Positions 23,343-34,845 of a stretch of 64,000 nucleotides of DNA are shown here, piece by piece; the first letter of the stretch is position 1; the number at the start of each line of letters is the position of its first letter. The notes beneath the pieces are model-generated. The model searched no databases. It saw nothing but the letters and a program-made list of their open reading frames with translations, and was not told where the DNA came from. The DNA comes from Vitrella brassicaformis (taxonomy: Eukaryota > Sar > Vitrellaceae). The stretch covers positions 429,587-493,586 of the forward strand of contig CDMY01000305.1 of NCBI GenBank assembly GCA_001179505.1, read 5' to 3'. The position numbers and the translations under genes were made by a program.

Positions 23343-24103
23343 ATGTGATGTGATGCGACTCTGACGTGTGCTGTACTGTGCTTGGGGGGGGGGGGGGGGG
23401 GNNNNNNNNNNNNNNNNNNNNNNNNNNNNNNNNNNNNNNNNNNNNNNNNNNNNNNNNNNNNNNNNNNNNNNNNNNNNNNNNNNNNNNNNNNNNNNNNNNN
23501 NNNNNNNNNNNNNNNNNNNNNNNNNNNNNNNNNNNNNNNNNNNNNNNNNNNNNNNNNNNNNNNNNNNNNNNNNNNNNNNNNNNNNNNNNNNNNNNNNNNN
23601 NNNNNNNNNNNNNNNNNNNNNNNNNNNNNNNNNNNNNNNNNNNNNNNNNNNNNNNNNNNNNNNNNNNNNNNNNNNNNNNNNNNNNNNNNNNNNNNNNNNN
23701 NGGGGGGGGGACAGGGAGGGTGAGGGAGGGAGAGTTTGGACGGACTACTGCACTGAGTGTGTTGTTGTTAAGTGCTCTTTGATGCATGCTGTCTGAAATT
23801 CTGCTTTGACAGAGACCGGTGCTCAAGCACACGTGGAGACGTTGGTTGAGTGAGACAGTCGCATAAAGCTTGCACACACACCTCACTCTCTACACACAGA
23901 CATGAACGCACGCGCGTCTGTCTTTCGTCTCATCTCATCTTCTGCTGTGCCTTGACGCCGCCCCGGCTCACGGGTCCATCGGCTAGCTGCTCACATGACC
24001 GATGGAGTGGTGACCCTGAGGTCCGTCAGGCACACTCGGGTCGTCCATCAAACCGGGCTCCCAAACTCCTCATCACGTCTCTTGCTTCGTCCAGTGGATG
24101 GAT
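23343..24103. other. Spacer with a 300-N assembly gap
   Basis: A run of G (23383-23401) leads into 300 N (23402-23701), followed by another G run (23702-23709). The gap is therefore inside or beside a poly-G/G-rich repeat that did not assemble. The rest holds no exon-like frame that I can support. It lies between the 3' ends of two convergent genes. Confidence 0.9.
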
Positions 24104-26276
24104 CTATCTGTCTAGTCTTGACTCCACCAGCTGTCCGTCAGGCCGCAGGCAAAAGGCCTCCATCTCGCCCAACACCAACCCGCTCGCCTACACACACACA
24201 GGATAACAACCACAGCAACAGACAGACAGACAGACAGTACCCCCATTGGATGGATGCATGGATGTGTGTGTGCATGTGCCCGCGACCCACATACATACCA
24301 GTTCGACGCCCTGTTGGTCATCCTGCCGCTCGGCCTCGGCGAAGGCACATGGCGGGGTGGTGTGTGTGGCGACGTCGTCCTGCTCCTCCTGTTGCCCAGC
24401 TGCATGGCCGCCCAGCTGCCTCCTTCGCAGCTGTCCCAGGTGGATCAGATACACGTGGTGGCTGTTGCGGCCGGTCCGTCGACGAGTGGCCATCCGACTG
24501 CACCCGACACGCATACACACATGCGTCGATGAGGTGCCATTATTGGATCTCATGTCAGTGCACTGCGTGTTGTCCTCACCGAGCAAACGTCTCCAGGACA
24601 AGGATGCGACCGCACAGCAGGCCGAAATGGGACACCTGTTGAGGCAGCCAAAGGCATATGAGAACTGCGGGAGCTCTCCACTGTCTGCCTCTCTCTCTGA
24701 CCTTTCCCTGAATTCCAACGAGCGGTAGTCGAATGACTGCTGTGGGCAGCACGCCGTCCTCACGGATCATCCGCTGCCAGGGGGGCAGCCCACCCCGCCA
24801 CCCCGTCCACTTGAGCCGTATCTCTTCGCAAGACGTCGGCCCCTCCTGCTGCGTGCCCTCGTGTTCGACGGACGCCTCCCTCTCCCACGCAACGACCCCC
24901 TCGTCGGCGTACAGGCGGCTGACGGCCGTCCCGTCACCCACTACCAGCTGTGTGTATCCGCACCCTCCCTCTTGCCGTGATGTCGATGTGGCTGGTGTGT
25001 GGGGTGAAAGCCGCCATGTGTGGATGTTGCCGAGGTCATCTGAGGCAATGACGTGATGCGCACTGAGCTCCACGTCCGTCAGCATGGTGTCGCGCGGGAG
25101 GGCCAGACGAGAGATGCGCCGGGCGCGCTGGACGTCCCAAATGTCGATATGCGCCGTCGTGGAAGCAGCCGTGCTCCCCTCCTGCTGCTGCTGCAGCTGC
25201 ATGGTGCCCAGCTCGCTGGTGTCCCATTGCGTGGACCACACGGCCAGATAGACAGACGGCGGAAAGGCGCAATTTGTCAGCTTGAACGACTGACACCGAT
25301 CAGTCAGATGATGGTCCTCTTCGCCATCCCTCCTGGTGCTGCCCTGCTGCATCAGTTGTGAGAGCATCGCGGCGGCCGTGCTGGCGGGAGACGGCGCAGG
25401 GTGCGGTGGCAAGCTGGTGGTGGATAGGGGAAGGGCGAATGTGGGCGCGCCTGTGTTGGCGTTGAGGACGAAGCAGTGGTCGGACCTGCTGGTGGTGCAG
25501 GCGAACACTGGGGGAGAGGGAGGGGACGCCTCCTGCAGGTTCAGGAAGACGAAGTACTGGACAAAAGGGCCGAACGACCACCTTAGCTCAGAGCCGTCAA
25601 GCGCCCAGACCTGACACGCGCACAGACACACATATTGGAAGCATGCCCGTGTGCAGACAGATGTACGTACCTCTTTCCATGTGGCCATATCGTCATCTCC
25701 ACTAGAATCGGTCTGCTCGACCGTCACGGTGAGCACCAAGCTCTCGATGACAGGGAAGATCTCCACATCACGGACCTTCCTCTCCACTTTCTCTGGTGCA
25801 TCCCCTCTTGCAGACCGATAGACCCACTCCCGCGCCGTGCCATCCCTGAGATTCTCCACCAGCACATCCAGCCGCTCGGTGTCCACAAAGCAGCACAGGG
25901 ACGACCGCACGTCGAACAAGCCCTTCTGTGCCCGTGACACCAGTCGTGAGCGGGCGTCGCCGTCGTGCCTGACCATCACGGGCGCCACGCCATCTCTCGC
26001 CTTGCTCATTGTCGAGTAGCACACGCGGCATACGTCCATCCACGAGGGCGCGGCGCCCCGCTGCAGCCCCTCGTAGGCGTGCATCATCGACGGGTCAGCG
26101 CTTAATCCGTCGTTGATGTAGAGAGGGCGGATGATGGCGCGTTCGGGTGTTTGCTGGACGTGCTGGTGCCATGGAGAGCAGACGCACACCATGTTCCTCA
26201 GGTCTGTGAGGGCAGCGGGGCCGGGGAGAGAGAGGATGATCTCGGTCAGCGGCGCTGGAGGCAGACCTTCCCACAT
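24104..26276 (-). CDS. F-box protein with WD40-like repeats
   Basis: Five exons join exactly to 617 residues: 26276-25671, 25610-24702, 24635-24580, 24497-24299 and 24187-24104. The N-terminus (LPPAPLTEIILSLPG, then DLRNMVCVCSPWHQHV) fits an F-box, the Skp1-binding motif of SCF ubiquitin ligases. Downstream are WD-like blades, for example HIDIWDVQRARRISRLALP and SDDLGNIHTWRLS, with VFACTTSRSDHCFVLNANTG as another possible blade. Such proteins usually recruit substrates for ubiquitination. Intron 1 is a multiple of three and open, so it could be missed by a naive ORF call. A CysxxCys pair (CRVCYS) lies after the F-box. The 5' end is divergent from the CCDC112-like gene across a very short promoter. 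Confidence 0.72.
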
Positions 26277-26382
26277 CAGTCAACGGTGAGATCTGTAGCC
26301 AGGCGAAAATGAGGGATTAACTTACGATGACTTTGCATGTCCTCGGGCGCCCAGAAAAGACGTACAAAGATCGTGAAGTTGC

Positions 26383-26397
26383 AGGGTTCTAAACCCT
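26383..26397. promoter_or_regulatory. Inverted telomere-box motif AGGGTT-CTA-AACCCT
   Basis: A perfect inverted repeat of the AGGGTT/AACCCT half-site with a 3-base spacer, between the F-box gene start (26276, minus) and the CCDC112-like gene (plus). The same arrangement occurs at 33071-33088 and 52678-52691, both also between divergent genes. Telomere-like boxes bind Myb/TRF-type factors in plants. Any such role here is inference. Confidence 0.5.
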
Positions 26398-26426
26398 TGA
26401 ACCCCAGCCCTGAATTCATTGTCTTC

Positions 26427-29400
26427 ATGATTCGGCGCGAGGATTCGGATAGCAGCGACGACAGCGATGCCCCCTTCTTCTGGAGAGTGATCGGCCGCCA
26501 ACGCGATGACAGCAGCGAGGAGGAAGATGTCCCAGTTCGCTGCCCACTCTCCCACAGCGAGGTAGCAGAGGTGGAGGGAGCTGGCGGAGATGCGGCCAAG
26601 GGAGGCAGTTCCCCGGAGCTCGACGGCGGTGGCGGCGAAGACGAGGATGGAAGGAGTGCGGGGCCGCGTGATCGCCGTCAGTATCTGCCGAGCATCACCG
26701 AGTGGAACAAAGAACGCAAGCAACTGGCACTGCAGTGAGCGGCACACGAAAAGATGATGGGTAGCAACGGCGTATATGGTACAAAGTTGTGAATGGGATC
26801 ATGTCCGGTGAATGTGTGCACTGCAGGGAGTATGTCTGCGCGCAGGACGTGAGGCGCCATTTGGCACAACCCAAGCTCCTCGACGCCGCACTGGTGCGTG
26901 CGGGGCTGAAAGATACCGAATGGATCCATACGCTGTACACGTCGTGTGTCTTTCTTCTCTTCCAACAGGGAGAGGATCTGCTCAGGGAGGATGAGGACCT
27001 GACAGCTGCACGGCGACAGGTACTTACTGCAGGGCCCGCGGAGAAATCCACAATGAGCACACCACTCCGCTGTCCCGTTCGTTGCATGTGCGCGTGTGTG
27101 CAGTGGGAGAGTCATTTGTGGGGTCAGATATCTTGTCTGAAGGAGCAGGTGGGCGGACTCATCGACCGGTGGACTGTCGAAGAGCAGCAGCAGCGGGAGC
27201 AACTCAAACACACCACCGAACAGGTCAATACCAGACGATTTGTGACGCATGCTTGAGTGATGCCCGACACGTGTGGGTGGGTGCAGTCGCTGGCCACCTT
27301 CAAAGAGGTGGCAAGACAGGAGTTCGACATACTCGCCAAAGAGGAGGTGGCACTGCGCAAACAAGAGGCGCCCTCACACATGTATGTATGATGCACGTCC
27401 GCGTGTCCGATTGCAGGCAGCACTGTCCGCCGGTCTGAAGGACCTGAGCCGCCGCGTCCACAGCTGGACTGACGGGCCCCCCACGCCGCACAGCAGCAGA
27501 CCACGGCCATCACGACCTGCATCCGCGAGGCAAGGCAACCGCACAGAACATGCTGCAGCACACCAGAAGAAGACATTCCTTCCGCCCTTGCTGTTTGTTG
27601 CAGGGTGCGAGGTTCCTCGTTGTCGCATCGCAACTCTGGCGACCTTGGTCCGTCACAGGGCACGCTGACATCGACGGCGGCTCGTCTGCGGCTGTGGCGA
27701 GAGCAGTCTGAGCACCCCAGGAGCAGGGGAAGGAGGAAGGCACTGTCCATCAAGGACCAGTTAGAGCAAGGTCGGCAGCACCAGGCAGCGGGCATCACAG
27801 CGCCATGGTGCGTATCCTGTTTCCTTGCTGTTGGTTTGCAGCATTGGCGTGCCTGGAGGGCGTGAAGGAGGAGCTGAGGGGCGTTGACAAGGAGATTGAA
27901 ACCAAGGGCGGCATACTGGTGTGTTACGAATAACCCACCCGCACCACACACAAACATGAGTGTGTTGAAATGAAATATGCAGGGTGGCTGGAGAGAGGAT
28001 GACCACCAGATCTTCCTGAAGGTCAAGACCGCCTGCCGTGACCACATACACACACAGGTACATCCATCCATCCATCCACCTTCATGGCCGCCATATCTCC
28101 GTTTCTGCAGTCTTTCATGGACCGGCTGCTCTTGTCGCTTCCCAGTCGGACTCGCGAGGAGGCCGCGGCGCACATTGAGTGGTACGACCACTTCGCCATC
28201 CTGCAGGCGGAGCGGCGGCTGCTCATACAGAAGTGGCGGTCCCTCAAGCAGCAGATACACAGGCACCAGAGTAGACTGCAGCACAGCGAGGAGGCCAAAG
28301 ACCCGCTGCTCGATGACATGCACGTACACACAACACAGGCGGACGGGGTGCCACATGGGTGATCAAGTCAAGTCGATGTGTGTTTCCTTCCCTTCCTTCA
28401 GCTGACGCCAGCGGAGGAGCGCTATCGCAGAGAAAAGCAGGAGGCAAGCTAAGCTCGATGGATGTATCAGAAGAGTCCGAACGAAGATGGCCATGTGTTT
28501 CTGCCTTTCTGTCTGTGTTGCCCTGTGAATGGCTGGCAGGAGAGAGAGAGTCGCCAACAGGAGGCCAAGAGGCGGAGAGTGCAGGAGTGGAGACACATGA
28601 AAAGTGAGCTCTTCAAGTGGAGCCAGCCAGTCCATCTCTTGGCAACCCCACACCATGTATACCGTGGGCATCAGACAGACACAACTGATGTGTGTGTGTA
28701 TGCTTCAGATACGGAGGAGGCCCAGCGTCGCGAGGAGGAGGAGAAGCGGAGAAAGGAGGAACAGCGCAGACACAAACTGCGCTCTCGGAGGTAATGCATG
28801 TGATGAGAGAGACTGCAGACGGAGAGACCAACATACTTGACTTGCTCATTTGGCTGGCGTCTGCACACATGCGTGTCTCTCTGTCTGTCTGTCTGTCTGT
28901 CTGTCTGCAGGGAAGCGGAAGAGCGGCGAGTGCTCCTGCGGGCCATCTACCACCACAAACAACAACAGCAGTACATCCAGCAGGTCAGTCACCAGCCAGA
29001 CACACAGACAGAGACACACGAAGGCAGGCCAAGGGATGATGTAACATGTCGTGTCCCAGCTGGCTGATGCCGCCAAGGCGACCATGAGGCCCACACTAAC
29101 TGCCGAGGACAGACAGCGACTGAGGGATCGCGAGCAACAGTGAGTTGGTTGAATCCCTCCCGCATCATTTGGCCCACCCTATAGATATGTCACCCACATC
29201 TTACCTATCAGGTTGTTTGAGCGTCGTTTGCGTGACGTAGAGGAGCTCCGGCGGCGCTCACAGTCGCAGGCCGCCAGCCCCCACCAGGGCCGGTCGGTCA
29301 GTGCGAGATACGCACACATCGACGCCAGACTTCTCGACGACACAGGTAGGTACAATTGTGAATGAATGGATGGATCCATCCATCCGTGTGGGCGGCTTGG

Positions 29401-29712
29401 CGTCAGTCAGTAAGCCATTGTTCTGCCTGCCTGTCTGCCCACCATCATGATGCAGAGTCCCATGCGTCTCGTCTCGTGACGATCCAGATTGAGCGGGAGG
29501 AGCGCATGGGAATGCGGCCGTCGGCCCACACAGCAACGTGAGCAACCGAACGCAAATTAAGTGCACCCATCACCCGCCGGTGTCTCCCCGTATCTCTCTC
29601 TGTGTGCAGGATCGCGGGCAGCTTCGGCCACCGTCTGCCCGAGACCACTCGCCGTGTGCGGGCGACGCCCTCCTGGCGCAATGTCGCGGCCGCTGCAAAC
29701 TCGATGCAGTGA
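26427..29712 (+). CDS. CCDC112: CCDC112-like coiled-coil protein (centriolar/ciliary)
   Basis: About 16 exons chain in phase to TGA 29710-29712. The start is either ATG 26427 (MIRREDSDSSDDSD) or ATG 26337. I prefer 26427 because the telomere-box motif lies between the two. After an acidic N-terminus and coiled coils, the centre reads GGWREDDHQIFLKV, then SFMDRLLLSLPSRT and HIEWYDHF with a following basic coil. That is the GGWxExDHxxFL...LPGRTxExxxxHxxWY pattern of CCDC112. The C-terminal half is a charged coiled coil (EEAQRREEEEKRRKEEQRRH). Human CCDC112 is a centriolar satellite protein, and a basal-body role here is inference. Two introns use GC donors: 27530-27603 (GAG|GCAAGG) and 28444-28539 (GAG|GCAAGC). 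Confidence 0.72.
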
Positions 29713-30320
29713 CTGAGTGACTGACTGACTGACTGACACAGACCGGGAGACAGGACGGGAGGTCTACCGATGTGCCGTGACGGGGCAGCTGCATGTCGAC
29801 AACTGGCGTGCCCAGGGACTCGTGAGCATGTGATGTGCACATGATGTGTGTGAATGAATGGAGTGGGGTCAAACACCTCAACCTCGATTGGTCTGACACA
29901 CGCCACATCGGCAGAAAAGAGCTGACTGAAAGGATGAATCACTAGCTAGCTGCAGATGTCGCATCCCGTGCGATCGATGCTGTGCGTGCCGTGTGTCTGT
30001 ACGTCCGTCCGTCCGTCCGTCGTGCACTCACTGACTGACACGGATGTTCGGTCATGATATGCTGCAGGTCAGTCAAGTCGTGGGTATTGCAATCATTGAC
30101 TGATCGAGTGGTCAATGGTATGGATGTCTCGCTTCGGAGAAAGTATGTAGCGCTGCGTCCCCTCTCCCCGGTTCATAAAAGAGCCTGCCTGTGATGTGCG
30201 TGCGTGTTGTCGTGTCTTTCCTTCCCCCCGGCCATGCAGCCCAACCCGAAACACATATACATCTTCCCCTTTATCACTCCTGCCGTCCCTCCCTTCCGGC
30301 CCCGCCCCCTCATTAGTTAA
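29713..30320. other. Spacer between convergent genes
   Basis: Contains ACTG repeats (29709-29738) and GTCC repeats (30003-30020) and a CT/CCG-rich stretch at 30220-30310. No supported exon. A TTAATTAA palindrome at 30317-30324 covers the stop of the minus-strand gene. Confidence 0.5.
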
Positions 30321-31538
30321 TTAAGGCATGCCGGTGCCGTGTGTGCCGACACAGAAGCTCAGCGACCGCAGCCACAGACGGCCCTCAGCACCACCGACAC
30401 CACCCGCACCATCGCCCCCCGCCGCCCTGCCCATGTCACGCTCTGTGTGTGGGGCAGCTGGGCGACGGCTGCCGGTGGCCCTGGCGCGTACGGGAGTGGT
30501 CGAACGAGACCTGACACAACACCACAAAGACCCGCCGCACAGCACACACACGTGTGGGTGGGTGGCTGAGCGGTTTGCCATGGCCGTGAGTGGTAACTGA
30601 CCTTTTCAGCTGTGTGATGGGGGCTGGGTCTTCCGAGTGCATCACGGAAGCAGGCGGCTCACTCGGCAGCACCGCAGGCAATGCTGGAATAGACGGCAAG
30701 GCTGACCAACACACACACACACACACACATTGTACACTCGCATGCCAGGATGCACCTTGGCCACCGCACCGTTCATCGGCGTCTTATCGTTCCGTTGGGG
30801 GCCCGTCAACTCAGCTATGGTGGAGATGGTCTCTGAGAAGAGCGTACACAGGTGACGTAAAGAGCATGGCTCTCGATTCATTGTCCCTGCCACTCCCTAC
30901 GTGTGTGTTTGTGGCTTCTGTCGGTGAGGGGCCAGGCGGCCATGTGGGTGGTGCTGGTGCCCCGCAGCTGTGCGTGCAGAGCCTCCTTGAGCAACTGATT
31001 CTCCTGGACGAGGGCATCGTTCTTGCGCACCTGCACACACATACGAGCCATCCATCCATCAGGTGTGTGGGTGGGTCCTCTGTGGGATTGTGTACCAGCT
31101 CTTGGTCGGATTCTCTGCGCTTGTCCTTGCGCAGCAGCATCTCGTAGATCTCACACCGCTCGCGCATCTCATCCTGACAACACACACACACACACACACA
31201 AACACACAATGCACACACACGCACAGTACCACCACACACAGCATGGACTGCCGCCCCGTTCCACTCCCTGCCTCACCATAGCTGCCTGCCATGCCTCCCA
31301 GCCGTCCGTGAGTATGTCCGCCTGCACACCCACCCCCACACACGCCTTCGCAGCCACACGCACTATCGACGCACCGCCACCGAGGCGAGCTGCGGTTAGG
31401 GGCGGCGTCAGAGGACTCTTGGTCGGTGAGGCGTCCTTCTGGTGCGCTGTGGTCGTGAAGAGTCGGCCGGGGAGAGAGCCGCGATCGCCCATAATGTCAG
31501 GGATGGCGAAGGGCCGGGTGTCTTTGAGAGTCCTGACA

Positions 31539-31571
<33 letters not shown>

Positions 31572-32941
31572 GGATGCATGGGTGTGGATGTTGGGTCTGT
31601 TGGTTGATGGTGTTGGTGTGTACTTGATCTCGTCCTGGAGGCTCTTCTCCTTCTGCAGCCACTTGTCCTGGAGGCGCTTCTCCTTCTGCAGCCACTCCTT
31701 CTCTGACCGACAATTAATGACACCCAGAATGCGTCCATGGGTGGGCGGGTGTTGTGAGTGTGCTGATACGTGAATGCCTACCCTCCCTGTCGCGCTCTCG
31801 TTTGCTATCATTGTCGACCTTCTCGGCACCATCAGTCCGTCCGCGATGGTAGATCAACACACGCTCTGTGTCCGTCATCTGCTTGGCCTTATCGAGCTCG
31901 TCGTGCAGGGCTTGGTTCTCCTGACGTAGGGTCGAGTGCACACACAGGTCTCATTCTGCTGTTGATGCACACTTGCGTACCTTTCTCAGCCTTTGGCCGG
32001 TGTCCTCGCTGCGGCGTATGGCGTCACCCCTCTCCCTCAGGGCGGCCCGCAGCTGCTGCACACGCGACTCCTTGGCAGCCAACTTGGCAGCGCTGCATGA
32101 GTGGATGGATACACAGACACATGGATGGATGGAGAATGAGGAGGGGCGCGGTGCGTACCATGTGTGTTGCAGCTCCTTGTACCATCTGTCCTTGGTATCC
32201 AGCTGCCGCTTCAACTCCGCGATCTGATGAGTGACGCACACACACACACACACACACGCACACATCAGCACACACACAGCACAAAGCATCAACACACGTG
32301 GCCACAGTCGTCATGCCCACCTGTACATAGGCCTGTTCCCGCGCCTCCTTCTCGGCCGCCTTGCTCAGCTCATGATCCCTCGCCAAGTCCGCACACCGCC
32401 CCGCCTCCATCTGCGCCGCCCTCTCACGCTCGGCGCGATGCATCTCTGTCAGATCCTGCGTCGGCGGCAGATCATCCCGCCGCACCGACTGCACCCACGG
32501 CATCCTCTTCTCCCCCTCCCTCGCCCTGTCCATGCTCGGCCCCCCACCGCTGCCGGCCTCATGACCACGACCATGCAGCAGCGAGCCCTGCGACGGTGCC
32601 TCGGCCATTTGCCGCTGCTGATGCTGCTGCTGCTGCTGATGGTACTGGCCACCGTGGCTCACAACTCCATGATGATAGCGGATAGGTAAGGGAGATACGT
32701 TATGGCGCTGGACGGCGTTGCGCATGGGGGAGGGGTTGACTGGGATGAACGACGAGTGGGGCGGGGGCGAGGCTACGGCCATGTTTGAGTAGGGAATGAA
32801 GGCGGGAGGGGTGACGTGGCGACCTGCAATGGATAACGACGAATCCAGTGAGAAACGCATGTGCATCCACTGTGCGTCTGGTGGGTGAGGCTGCTTACCA
32901 TCCCGAGGCGTGTTTGGCGAAGGCAAGTGACCTGCCACCAT
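30321..32941 (-). CDS. Coiled-coil protein, unknown function
   Basis: ATG 32939-32941 (MVAGHLPSPNTPRDG) and TAA 30321-30323. The N-terminal third is Pro/Gln/His-rich with a CAG-type glutamine run (HQQQQQHQQRQ) near 32625. Then follow heptad-rich exons: TEMHRAERERAAQMEAG, KRQLDTKDRWYKELQH, AKESRVQQLRAALRERGD, ENQALHDELDKAKQM, then two tandem 11-residue units (WLQKEKRLQDK / WLQKEKSLQDE) at 31635-31700, DEMRERCEIYEMLLRKDK and KNDALVQENQLLKEA. A Gly/Ala-rich tail ends with LWLRSLSFCVGTHGTGMP. The splice between about 30770 and 30710 is uncertain because two phases are possible. The composition suggests a cytoskeletal or centriolar scaffold. No family is recognised. Confidence 0.6.
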
Positions 32942-33070
32942 CGTAAAAGGACAACGTCAGTCACGTGCATTTGATGGATGCATCCGCAGAGGAGCTCCTC
33001 ATCTAGTACTTGATGCGATGTATTCCCTCCCGCGCATGAGCCCGACAAAAAAGGAAAGCGCGACTTTCGC

Positions 33071-33088
33071 TAGGGTTCCCCAACCCTA
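33071..33088. promoter_or_regulatory. Inverted telomere-box motif TAGGGTT-CCCC-AACCCTA
   Basis: A perfect 7-base inverted repeat with a 4-base spacer, between the coiled-coil gene (start 32941, minus) and the F-box-like gene (plus, ATG 33150). It matches the motif at 26383 and 52678. Confidence 0.55.
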
Positions 33089-33149
33089 GACCCCGAGCCT
33101 GGTCGAACGAATCGCTTTCAAGTGGATCATCCTGGCTCTTCATCTCCAG

Positions 33150-34845
33150 ATGCAGCAACAGCAACAGCAGGAGCAGGAGCAGCATCCCTTCTCGTATATC
33201 TTCGTTGGCCGCCGCACCTTCTACGTCTTCAGCAGCATCAAGGACATCGTGCGGCTGAGGGCCACCTGCACATGGCTCAGAGAACTCTTCGGAGCGGCGC
33301 AGCTGCGAGATCGGCTTCGCCACTCTGTCGGCTCAGTAAGCCCAGCGAGCAGCAGCAGCACCCCGTGTCATACCTATGTGTCGGCCGGAGGAGCCGCTAC
33401 CTCCTCAGCATCAAGGACATCGTGCGGCTGAGGGCCACCTGCACCTGGCTGAGAGAGCTCTTCGGAGCGGCACAGCTGAGAGATCGGCTCAGCCACTCGC
33501 TGGGCTTACAGGCGGGGCTGCGGCGGGTGGTCAACGGGCAGCAAGTGCAGCTGCTGCGGTTCGACGACGACCACTTCGGCACATATGATCTGCTGGCGGC
33601 TGTGTGTGTGATGGAGGAGGGGAGCTGGGTGGAGATCGGCGAGATCATTGATTGGGCGGGGCAGTGCGGCAACTGTGACCTGCCGGTGACCCTCATGGCA
33701 GATGACATCAACACACACGGCGACAAGACGGTAAGACACACACACACAGGGGGTGGGAGAGAACAGAGAGGCCTCATCCATTCCCTCTGTGTCTGTCTGT
33801 GTGTGTGTGGTCCTGCGTGTAGGCGTATAGTTCGGTAGCTCGTGTGTTGGCGCAGCTGATGGTGGTCGGCCGCCACGTTGTTGGCCTGCAGATCTTCGGC
33901 CATGCCAACGGTGAGGTGCGGGCCATCGTCAACCCGCCCCTCCCTCCCCACCATCTGTATCAGCGGCACCGCATTCAGCATGACCCACCAGTGGCCAGCG
34001 ACCTGTGCGAGTATGCGTCTCTGTCGTCGTTGGCCAAGTGCAACATCCTCAGCCTCTTCGCCTGCACTCACCAGCCCAATCGCACATTGACTAGACTCTA
34101 CAGGTAACACATCAATGGCATCAGTGGGTGAGGGTGTGTGTGTTTGATTGTGTGTGTGTGTGTGTGGTTGGTTCAGGCGTGTTGGTGGCGGCCGTCTGGA
34201 TGGCCTCCTCAACCAGTCGCCCCACACACCAGTGGCCGGCTGCACCACCACACTCAGCTGTCACGGCAATGTGCGGTGGCTGGTGCTCACCAACAGCAGC
34301 GACCCCTTCGTCGCATGGATTACCATGACGGATCGAAACAACCTCAGTCAGGCCGGCAGATAGACGGCTCTGCTCGTCAAATGTTATCACTGTTTTTCTC
34401 TTTCTGACTGTCTGCAGTGAGTGTTGCTGTCATGACGACCGAGGCGCCCGTGGCGTGTGAGAGCAGTGCCTTCAAGGACCGCTTCCCCGTCACCACTCAG
34501 CTGGCCCGTGTGACTCTGGGGCGAATGGCGCCATACGTCTTCGACGGACAAGTAGACGATGACAGCGACGATGACAGCGACGGTGCGGTCAGGGGAGGGA
34601 GGGACACACACATGGTGGCGATGGATGGATGGATGGATGGATGGATGGCATTTTGTCTCTGTCTGTCTTTTTGTATGGTGTAGATTTCGACGGCCATGGC
34701 GGCGGTTGGGATGATATGGACGACGACAGCAACGGAGAGGGCGGCGGAGGTATACGGGAAGGTCAATCCGCATCACTTAGACGTCTGTGTGTGCCCGGGG
34801 ATGGTAGGTGAGGATGCATTTGCCGACGAGGGGAATGGGGACTGA
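33150..34845 (+). CDS. F-box-like protein gene with a frameshifted duplicated 5' module
   Basis: Two copies of a roughly 170-base module lie in tandem (cores at 33236-33330 and 33409-33505). Each codes KDIVRLRATCTWLRELFGAA, which fits the C-terminal half of an F-box. They are offset by 173 bases, so copy 1 (ATG 33150, MQQQQQQEQEQ start) and copy 2 are in different frames. Copy 2 continues into the rest: AGLRRVVNGQQVQLLRFDDD, a splice near 33730 to 33823, ARVLAQLMVVGRHVVGLQIF, then exons at about 34178, 34418 and 34684. The protein ends in an acidic Gly/Asp-rich tail with stop 34843-34845. An in-frame ATG for copy 2 exists inside copy 1 (MAQRTLRSG, near 33272). Which start is used, or whether the gene is broken, cannot be settled here. 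Confidence 0.5.

Noticed and set aside
23366-23886. Frames crossing the N gap
   Set aside because: They consist of unknown residues and G-run translations only.
33336-33408. 73-base intron joining F-box copy 1 to copy 2
   Set aside because: Donor and acceptor look good, but the join puts copy 2 in the wrong frame, so it cannot rescue the duplicated protein as such.
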